From: Phaseolus vulgaris
Taxonomy: Eukaryota; Streptophyta; Magnoliopsida; Fabales; Fabaceae
NCBI RefSeq assembly: GCF_000499845.2
Contig: NC_023758.2
Span: 23,673,366-23,737,365, forward strand
Direction: 5' to 3'
Length of the DNA: 64,000 bases
In this document: one piece after another, positions 56,161 to 64,000 of the stretch
How positions within the stretch are numbered: the first letter of the stretch is position 1
Layout of the letters: every line of letters begins with the position of its first letter
The notes under the pieces: model-generated
What the model saw: the letters and a program-made list of their open reading frames with translations, nothing else
Told to the model about the DNA's origin: nothing
Database searches by the model: none
Position numbers and translations under genes: made by a program

Positions 56161-58291
56161 CTTGATTAGTTTGAGGAGTTGTTTGTATAAGGATTTTAAC
56201 ATTTTAAAGTGTTTCATTTTATTTAATTTATTTATTATATAGAGCTTAAAATGACATAATATAATGTAATGCGCTAGTAGAAATCAATTGGGTAAAATTA
56301 GACTACAAAATTCTAAAAGTAGCGTAGTCTTTATATACTCTGCACCTTGCAAAGTTAACAATCTCAAAGAAAATAAAGATAAACAATTTGATAGAGCTAT
56401 AATATGCAATTTTAAACTAAGAAGTTCAATATAAAAGTTGATAATACTGAGACTCACGTCGTCAACAAGCCCTTCATTCCTGATTCATATCCTACAACTT
56501 CACCAATTTTGCTTCATAAACTTAAACTTTCCATTAAAAAGAAGTATAAAACAATCTGAAGTAAAATGAATTAGAATAAGCACAGACACAACAATCAAAT
56601 TAAATGCATCACTTTAAACTTTACAATTATAACATGCATTCTAATTCAACCAAAGAGTAAGAAAAGCATCAGATACTGTTTTCAGTCTCTTTCGCTTGGA
56701 AAATGAGAAGCATGGACTTGAGGCACCTCTCCTCCGAAGAAAACCCAATTCTAGCACGCGAGAAGTGTTTTACACTAATTTCAAAATAATTTAATCGTTG
56801 TTAACTTATATTTTATGACACAAATTAATTTAAATAATTTAATTTTTTTAATATTTAAAAAATAAATAAAAATAAATATATATTTTTAAAAATAATTAAT
56901 TTAAACTTGACATTTTATTAATTTTATTTTTTTATAAAAAAAATTATTTCAAACATCTTTGAAATTTTAGTCTTTTTTTATTTATGTATTTTTGTTAAAA
57001 AAAGTTAGTACACGTTATACTAATTTTAGTTTGTGCTTCAATTTAAATATAATTTTGAAAGTATAAAAAATTACGGAAATGGAGAGGGAATTTGCCAATC
57101 TTTCTTTGTCCCTTCCATACTCCACACTCTTAAACTTTTAGAATGTTCAAAATATGATCCCAGATTTCGGAGTATTCATTACCCATTTTTCTAGAGTTTA
57201 TATATAGTTAGGGTTGCCTTCCCTTTTATTAATTCAATTTTATAAACCAGTAACAAAACATCGTAATGATGTAGGGGAAAAGTTTATGGTTAAGTTTGCC
57301 TTTTTGGACAACATGATATGTAAGAATAACTAAATATCCACGAATTAGAATGAACTAAGGAAGGGAAGGGAAGGACCATATGCTCCTTCCACTAGCTGAT
57401 CCTAAAAAGTAGAACTGATGAATTTGTTCTAAAACAAAGGGGAAAAAAGGAAATCTTCTATGTGTCTGTAACTAGAGTAAGTAACTACCTTAATGTTGTG
57501 TAGGGTATACGTACGCACATGCGATTATTATTTTTTATTTTCTGTGTCATAGCAGATAAAAGACAAATACATAAGGTTCACAATGTTGGAATATGTTGAT
57601 TATGAGGTGAATTGGACCATTAATTTGGTCCACCTAATATATAGGATGCCAGCAACTGTGAAAATCTAATGGGTAAAGATTATTCTCTTCGGAATCCGAG
57701 AGAATTATTTTGTTTAGGTGAAAAAAATAAAGGATCAATTGCACACAAGTATTGAACAAGAAAGTAAAGAAATGCCTTTATAAATTTTGAGGATATATAT
57801 TACTGCAACTCGCAGAAGATATCTTTAACTGAATGAAAGTTTGAAGTCTATATATATATATAAGAGAGTGTAGGAGAAAATTAAGAAGAGTAAAGAAAAA
57901 GAAAGTTTTGAAGGTAGAAAGGTAAAAAGAAAAAAGAAGTTGCATGGGGCTGCGAAAGCATGCTCAACAGGAGAAATGGTGAGCAACGCATGCTAGACAA
58001 CATACGGACCCACCAAAACTCTCCAAAATCCAATTCATGCACCATCCTATCTATGCTTTTCTAGTTTCAAATATGTGCTTCTTAATGCTACTTTCCATCT
58101 TCACTTCTTGACTTCAATTTTAACTTTTCTCCCACAATCATTATTTGACTTTCCTTTCTCTCCTTCCTTTAGGCTTCTCCATTTATCACTTTGCCCTCGA
58201 TACTTCATTTTCTCTTTTTCATCTTACCTAAAATATCTAAATCTCTTAAAATTAGCACAAATCCAATACTCCCTTATCATGTTTTAATGTA
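56161..58291. other. Intergenic, no supported gene
   Basis: A minus-strand stretch near 56780-56690 could encode a short peptide (ARIGFSSEERCLKSMLLIFQ) ending at a GT, a possible exon remnant, but it has no support beyond that. A TATA-like run lies at 57850 followed by purine-rich sequence. 58075-58287 is a chance frame. The element at 58292 inserted into this DNA. Confidence 0.4.
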
Positions 58292-58708
58292 TGTACTACC
58301 GGATGGCCGAAAGATCGACCAGACGATAAAGCCAACTAGACGACAAGATGCAAAGCTAAACACGTAATTAGGTATAAACAAACCAACTTAGGTGATAAGC
58401 ACGGTTAAGGCACAATTGGGCCTTCGTTTGGACCCTAAAGCAGGCCCATAACAGCCATAACCCATCTAAAGTAGTATAAATAGCAGAAGAGGCACAACAC
58501 CCAAGGTAACTATTCACTCCCTACTCCTCTAGTACTTAGCTCTTGGACTGACTTGATCGTCGGAGTGTCTTCGCAGGTACCCCCCCCCCCCCCCCCCATC
58601 GTGTCCAGATCAGAGATTCAGCCGAAAGAAGCCTAACCGTGAGACCGGGAAGACGAGAAGATTACAACAAGAGGAAGTGTTCTGCAGAGTTCTAGTCTTG
58701 CAGGAACA
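58292..58708 (+). repeat. 5' LTR of the Tat-like element
   Basis: 417 bp, TGTACTACCGG...GGAACA. It holds a TATA-like word (agtataaatagc) at about 58475 and an 18-C run at 58580-58597. It is followed by the primer binding site TTGGTGCCCACCGTGGGG at 58711. Confidence 0.9.
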
Positions 58709-58756
58709 TTTTGGTGCCCACCGTGGGGCCGAAAGGAAACCCTGCGAAATATCCAA

Positions 58757-59645
58757 ATGGTAACTACGAGGAACTTGACGGGCAATGACAGGAATGCGCA
58801 AGAGGAAACCAGTCACCCAGATCCTATGGCACTAATCTTGAAGATACAGAAGGAGATAGAGCTATTAAAAAAGAAAAGCGAAGAAGAGATTAGAGGAATA
58901 AAACGAAGAGAAGAGGAGATGGAAACTTTGAGGAAGGAGAATGCCCGGATGAAACAAAAGCTCGTTGAGAAGTCGGACATCCCGGAAGCCGTGGGTGATA
59001 TCCCCCTGGGTGATAACGCGAATATGGATGTACACGAGGTCGGAAGTTCATATCAAGAAAATATCAGACCGACCTCAACTAACGCGTTAGGCACGACTCC
59101 CCGAAGAAGCCCCTTTGCCGAAACCATCCTTGAAGTTCCTTTGCCAGGAACTTGGAACAATCCCACGTTGGATAAATATGATTGAACCACAGACCCAGAC
59201 GAACATGTGAACGCGTACCTAACCCAGGTTGGCTTGCACACAGCAGAAGACGCTATGGTGCCGAATATTTTCCACCTCTCTTAAGGGGGCAACCTTAAGA
59301 CGGTTCACTCGACTACCGGCTCAGTCCATAGATTGTTTTGACACACTTGCAACTAAGTTCGAAGCTCAATTCACTACCAGCCGACCACACCACCTCACTT
59401 CGATCGCCTTGGTGAACATCCGACAAGAGAAGTCAGAGTCTTTGGGAGACTTTATGGACAGATTTAGCAAGATGGCTTTGGACATACGGAACCTAAGTCC
59501 CAAAGTGGCGATGCACCATATGGTAACTGCGCTAAAGCCGGGACCATTTTCAGATAGTTTATGCATGCAGCCGGCCACGACATTGGATGAGTTGCGCCAA
59601 AGAGCCACCAAATACATGCAGCTGGAGGAATTGAAAGAATTCTAA
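58757..59645 (+). pseudogene. Tat-like gag
   Basis: The ATG at 58757 (MVTTRNLTGNDRN) starts a coiled-coil-like acidic/basic stretch (residues about 28-75), then LEVPLPGTWNNPTLDKYD and a TGA at 59183. The capsid resumes: DPDEHVNAYLTQ, a frame change and stop near 59280, then RFTRLPAQSIDCFDTLATKF, SRPHHLTSIALVNIRQEKSE and NLSPKVAMHHMVTALKPGPF, ending ATKYMQLEELKEF (59645). The domain order and phrases match the minus-strand Tat gag at 47452-48123, so the two are relatives. A few breaks make it non-functional. Confidence 0.83.
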
Positions 59646-60001
59646 AACAAGGCTCAGGCACCTGATGAACCCAAGAGGAGGGGTGACAGGAGCAGACCAA
59701 CACAATTCGGGAAGCCTAAAGATTTTCCCAAAGGACCGCGTTTCACCCGTTACACCCCCTTGAGAGTTGAAAGGTCGAGAGTCATGGAAGAAGCCCTCAA
59801 TGCCGAGAGGGAGACCTAGTTTGGAGGATGAAAGGAGAAGCTCGCAAAGTCCCAGCAGAAGGAAAGTTCAATGCAAATTGGGAAGGACCCTTCAAGGTCA
59901 AAGAAAATCTTCAAAACGGCGCATACCGCCTAGAACAGTTGAATGGCCGGGAAGTTCCCAGGACGTGGAACGTCAGTCATTTGAAAATGTATTTTAGCTA
60001 A
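59646..60001 (+). pseudogene. Fused remnant: gag tail joined to integrase C-terminal end
   Basis: The gag tail runs to about 59815. From about 59852 a different frame reads EGKFNANWEGPFKVKENL, GAYRLEQLNGREVPRTWN and SHLKMYF to a TAA at 59999-60001. That is the standard end of a Tat polyprotein after the integrase. Everything between was removed, so the join marks an internal deletion of several kilobases relative to a full element. Confidence 0.75.
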
Positions 60002-60117
60002 TATGTATTAAGGGTGTACTCTTTCCTACCTTCAATCTTTTTTCCCAAGGGTTTTTGATTGAAGAAGGTTTTAACGAGGCACCACATTTAATGAAATCAG
60101 ACTTACCAGCTACGTAT

Positions 60118-60945
60118 GAATTCCTTCGAAAGAAAACCTCTCGGCCAAGGAAGAATTCACCTAAGTGAATCCCTGCCGAGAGTACGAAAGAAAAACCTCT
60201 CGGCCAAGGAAGAATTCACCCAAGTGAATCCTTGCCGAAAGTACGAAAGAAAAACCTCTCGGCCAAGACAGTTCGCAAGAAAACCTCTCAGCCAAGGAAG
60301 AATTCACCAAAGTGAATCCCTGTCGAGAGTACCAAAGAAAAACCTCTCGGCCAAGAGAGTTCGAAAGAAAACCTCTCGGCCAAGGAAGAATTCACCTAAG
60401 TGAATCCCTGCCGAGAGTACGAAAGAAAAACCTCTCGGCCAAGAGATTTCGCAAGAAAACCTCTCGGCCAAGGAAGAATTCACCAAAGTGAATCCCTGCC
60501 GAGAGTACGAAAGAAAAACCTCTCGACCAAGAGAGTTCGAAAGAAAACCTCTTGACCAAGGAAGAATTCACCCAAGTGAATCCCTGCCGAGAGTACAAAA
60601 GAAAAACCTCTCGGCCAAGAGAGCCAAGAGAGCCAAGAGAGTTCGAAAGAAAACCTCTCTGCCAAGGAAGAATTCACTCAAGTGAATCCTTGCCGAGAGT
60701 ACGAAAGAAAAACCTCTCGGCCAAGAGATTTTGCAAGAAAACCTCTCGGCCAAGGAAGAATTCACCAAAGTGAATCCCTGCCGAGAGTACGAAAGAAAAA
60801 CCTCTCGACCAAGAGAGTTCGAAAGAAAACCTCTCGACCAAGGAAGAATTCACCCAAGTGAATCCCTGCCGAGAGTACGAAAGAAAAACCTCTCGGCCAA
60901 GAGAGCAAAGAGAGTTCGAAAGAAAACCTCTTGGCCAAAGATTAC
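60118..60945. repeat. 88-bp minisatellite of nested hairpins in the 3' region
   Basis: GAATTC words recur at 60153, 60212, 60300, 60388, 60476, 60564, 60670, 60758 and 60846. The spacing is 88 bp except for a short first unit (59) and one expanded by 18 bp (106). Each unit contains CTCTCGGC and its inverse GCCGAGAG around an inner pair ATTCAC/GTGAAT. Open frames on both strands here are by-products of the repeat. Hypervariable 3' tandem repeats are known in Tat-lineage elements. Confidence 0.92.
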
Positions 60946-61112
60946 ATCTAGCATACGTCTTTCACCACTACATGTACACGCGCCTCGAGTACAAGTCACC
61001 ACACTCGACATCCAACAACAAAGCAATCACGAACACACTCGGCATGCGAACACTCATGGAAATTCGACTCTACGTTACGTTTAAACCAACTCACTCGAGC
61101 CTGGGGGCATAT

Positions 61113-61490
61113 GTACTACCGGATGGCCGAAAGGCCGACCAGACGACAAAGCCGACTAGACGACAAGATGCAAAGCTAAACACGTAATTAGGTATAAACA
61201 AGCCAACTTAGGTGATAAACATGGTTAAGGCATAATTGGGCCTTCGTTTGGACCCTAAAGCAAGCCCATAACAGTCATAGCCCATCTAGACCAGTATAAA
61301 TAGTATAAGAGACACAACACCCAAGGTAACTATTCACTCCCTACTCCTCTGGTACTTAGCTCTCGGACTGACTTGATCGTCGGAGTGTATTTGCAGGTAC
61401 CCCCTCCCCCCCCCCCCCCCCCCATCGTGTCCAGATCAGAGATTACAACAAAAAGAAAGTGTTCTGCAGAGTTCTAGTCTTGCCAGAACA
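61113..61490 (+). repeat. 3' LTR of the Tat-like element
   Basis: 378 bp. It matches the 5' LTR but lacks a 45-bp segment that in the 5' LTR lies between two GATT words (58614-58659). A C-tract with one T (61400-61423) is retained. Confidence 0.9.
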
Positions 61491-62751
61491 ATGTGTAATT
61501 AGGTTTTACTTTTTAATTACTAGGTTAAATCGTGTCAGATCTGACTGAAAAATCAAATAGGATATCCTTAATCAACCTCTTGAATTACTAGAATCTGGTT
61601 GTACAATATTATTAACTGAAGATGATTTTTGGCCTTTAAATTCACATATTAAGTCCTACATAATGTGATTTACATGCTCTCAATGGTGTGAATAATTACC
61701 GTTTATATGTTTTTTTCTGTTTTTTCTATATATTCTTTCTGTTTTTTTCTTATAAATTGTCCCCCAAAAATGAAGTTATTAGTTTTTTCCTTTATGAGAA
61801 TGAAAACGTGTGGTTTTCAGTGCTTCTCTTAGAAGAAAATAATAAATGATGATCCGTCCTTGCAACACCCAGCCTAATGACGGGTGAAGCAGCAAGGCAT
61901 TGAATCTTTTGGCCAAATTTAACTGGCTTAAAACACTTCAAAGAAAACTAGTAGATTCAATGAGTACATTGGAATAGGTAAACACTGAAACAAAAAACAA
62001 TTTAGAGATTATATGTTATATGTTATATTATTATTATTATTATTATTATTATGTTAATATTATTTTTATTATTAAAATTGTTACTATTAATATTAATATT
62101 CTATTATTTTTATTAGAATTAATATAATATATATATATATACAAAGGGTATTCTTCACTTTAACTGCTCTAAATTATTTTTCTATTTTATCCTTACTTAA
62201 TATTTTGTTTTATTAATTTATTTTGGTTATTTGGACATTTAGTAATTTTAGAAGTTAATTAAATATTTTTTTAATTTTAAAATTTTATTTTATTTGTTTT
62301 CACTTAATTGACAAGAGAGTAGAGAGATTGATTACTTTTCTGTTTTAAACTGATATTATTTTTTATTAAATAACCAGTTTATTATAGAAGAGTGGAGAGA
62401 GATGGGTGAAATGTGAGTTTATGGACGGTTGCTTTTTTTTTTGCAAAAGAGTGACATATAAGAAAATTGAGAGAGAAAGAATATAAAAACATCTTAAAAA
62501 GTGTTGTCTGGTGCTATTTGATATTTTTTCTACAAAACCCTAAGTGCGCTCTTTCTACAAATTCACAAGTAAGTGCAAATTCAACAAATTCAGTTCTGAT
62601 GCGTTTTTTTGTTTTTTTTTCTGCAGATGGTTGAACCCACCAAAAACCTCCGGTAAGAAACCTCAAAACAAACTAGAGTCATCTGATGGAAACCAAGGAT
62701 TGAAACACCACCACTACATTGTTGTACGAAAATGATATATTGTTTGGGACA
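61491..62751. other. AT-rich flank with possible leader exons
   Basis: It continues the DNA interrupted by the preceding element. An (ATT)n run lies at 62022-62052. At 62535-62543 a telo-box-like AAACCCTAA is followed by a candidate 5'-untranslated exon ending at GTAAGT (62569), an acceptor CTGCAG (62621-62626), then ATGGTTGAACCCACCAAAAA and a GTAAGA donor near 62653. This would be a short first coding exon (MVEPTKNLR). The candidate intron (58 bp) is unusually short and no downstream exon is visible before the CACTA element. Confidence 0.3.
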
Positions 62752-64000
62752 CACTAGTACAAAATATTTCATTAACGACACCCTTTAAATACGGTTTGGA
62801 AACAACTATCATAATAAGCGAGGCGGTGGCACTATTTCTTTTTTGAATTTTTTTGGCATTTTTAAAGACGGTTCTCGCCCGAAATGTCGTTAAAGGTGGG
62901 CGCGTGAGGATACAACGACGGTTTGCAACAGAACCGTCGTTAAAAGTTGGGTTTCCACGACGATTCTCATTGAATAGTCGTTAAAGGTGGTATTTTTTTA
63001 TTTTTCAGCACAGCATTTTGCCTCCCCTTCATTTTCACACTCATTTTCCCTCTTCTTTCACTCCTCACCCACATCGTTCACAGGCCACCCTTCTCGCCAT
63101 TGTTCCACCTTCGTCGTGCGACCGCTCCGTCAAGCCTCGTGTCGCGTGCAACGTGCCCCAGCATCGCTCGTCGCGCACCCCTGCGCCGTCATGTCCCGCG
63201 CGCCTGCGCCAGCGCCGTCTGTGCCCATGCCGCCCACGACCTCCTTGTTGCCCCGTTCGTTAACAAAGTTCCCGCTCGTACGCACGAGTTTCTTTTCAGC
63301 TTCGTTTCACTTTTTAGGTTAGTATATTTTTATTTATTATTTAATTATATATTAAATATTATTAACTATATTTTGAAAGTGTTTGTTTTGAGTTAGATAT
63401 TGATTTTATATATTGAACGCACTGAGTTTGAGTTCGAGGGTGTCCGACCTTCGGCAATCTGAATTTAGATTTTAATGATTAGATATTATTTCTATATATT
63501 GAACGAACTGATTCTGAGTCTGGAGGTGTACGAACTTCGACAGTTTTGATTTAGTTTTTAATGATTATATATTGTTTTGACATATTGAACGCACTGGTTC
63601 TGAGTCCGGAGGTGTCCAGCCTTCAACAATTTTTGATTTATTTTTTAATGATTACATATTGAACGCATGGGATGCCAATGTTTTTGGAAGGCATAGTGAT
63701 GTACCGTTGTACATTCACATGTTTGATTTGTTGGACCTTGCATCCAGAGATCAAGAGATTAACATAACAGTTCTACAATTATGGATGATGTAAGTTCAAA
63801 TATTAAATAGGATTCCTCTACGGTATATAAATAGGATTCCTCTTTATAACCGTTTTTTGGTGTACACAATTTTTTTTCTGATTTTGTTTTTATTTAATAT
63901 ATCTCATTTTATTAGTACAATGTAGTATTTTGTCATTTCATATGAGTTACTTAAAACATAAAATTATTTTTTAATTTTTTAAATTAATGTTAAGGACCAT
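62752..64000. mobile_element. CACTA transposon, one end (runs off the window)
   Basis: It starts CACTAGTACAAAATATTTCA, the expected CACTA terminus, and is followed by subterminal repeats on both strands of the type 'gacggttctcgcccgaaatgtcgttaaa' (62870-62990). 63080-63290 is a conspicuously GC-rich island. 63411-63670 is a tandem of about 86 bp (words TATTGAAC at 63411, 63497, 63583 and 63657). No transposase is seen within the window; the other terminus must be beyond 64000. Confidence 0.75.
63411..63670. repeat. 86-bp tandem repeat inside the CACTA element
   Basis: Three full units and a partial fourth share 'tattgaacgcactg.ttctgagtc.ggaggtgtcc' and 'ttttaatgatta'. Spacing is 86, 86 and 74 bp. 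Confidence 0.8.

Larger units (their letters stand above)
58292..61490 (+). mobile_element. Tat-like LTR retrotransposon, internally deleted
   Basis: LTRs 58292-58708 and 61113-61490 enclose a primer binding site, a gag, the last fifty codons of the polyprotein and a minisatellite. Most of pol (protease to integrase core) is missing, so the element would depend on a helper. A purine-rich GCCTGGGGGCA tract precedes the 3' LTR. Flanks are ATGTA and ATGTG, an imperfect 5-bp duplication. Confidence 0.9.

Noticed and set aside
60118..60945. Regularly spaced repeats that could suggest a CRISPR array
   Set aside because: The sequence is plant nuclear DNA. The units are contiguous tandem repeats with no unique spacers, inside an LTR element.
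60116..61187. Multiple overlapping open frames on both strands rich in Lys, Arg and Ser
   Set aside because: They arise because the 88-bp tandem unit lacks stops in most frames; the reading phase changes each unit and no protein family fits.
63018..63396. GC-rich frames of 81-111 codons in the CACTA element
   Set aside because: Several frames are open at once because of base composition, and no protein motif is recognised; kept only as a finding about a GC island.

Overview
The window looks like plant nuclear DNA, most likely from a legume of the Phaseolus/Vigna group. The base composition is AT-rich, genes carry GT-AG introns, and the plant-only families present are a group S bZIP, a plant linker histone H1, plant mobile domain (PMD) and PF04195 proteins. 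The legume assignment is inferred from repeat style and protein resemblance and was not tested by any search. Only two host genes look intact: an intronless bZIP43-like transcription factor (7838-8419, +) and a stress-type histone H1 (30545-31221, +, one 95-bp intron). Almost everything else is transposable elements, mostly decayed and nested.

Region by region. 1-2450 holds a gypsy-type LTR/leader repeat interrupted by a tandem pair of MITE-like units (819-2025). 2451-11060 is intergenic DNA around the bZIP gene. 11070-13690 has a CACTA-like end and a minus-strand gypsy gag remnant with its leader. 13738-27405 is a Mutator-like element (MULE) with inverted ends of about 350 bp. It carries a decayed PMD gene (minus) and a decayed MuDR transposase (plus), facing outward. 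Nested inside it are a Copia element with a perfect 5-bp target duplication (19403-21803), an LTR-like fragment (about 22930-23994) and a MULE-type MITE with a perfect 9-bp duplication (26424-27329) that splits the right end. 27406-28470 resembles the gypsy leader again, which suggests that the MULE landed in that element.

30300-31400 is the H1 gene with its promoter. 31780-32540 is AT-rich minisatellite DNA. 32889-48679 is a 16-kb composite between two direct LTR-like copies. It holds a PF04195 'putative gypsy type transposon' pseudogene with a 62-bp tandem array, a tandem pair of plus-strand Ty3/gypsy remnants sharing an LTR (one with an in-frame triplication of part of reverse transcriptase), and a minus-strand Tat-lineage gypsy element with two RNase H segments. 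49380-56160 is a degraded L1-type LINE interrupted by a MITE and a gypsy fragment. 58292-61490 is an internally deleted Tat-like LTR element whose 3' region carries an 88-bp minisatellite of nested hairpins. 62752 to the window end is the start of a CACTA element.

The genes do not form a pathway. The window is best read as a layered record of insertions between two regulated host genes. The most notable pieces are the MULE carrying a PMD gene (a domain shared with host factors that silence transposons), the triplicated RT segment, and the hairpin minisatellite sharing a 12-mer with an array in a different element.
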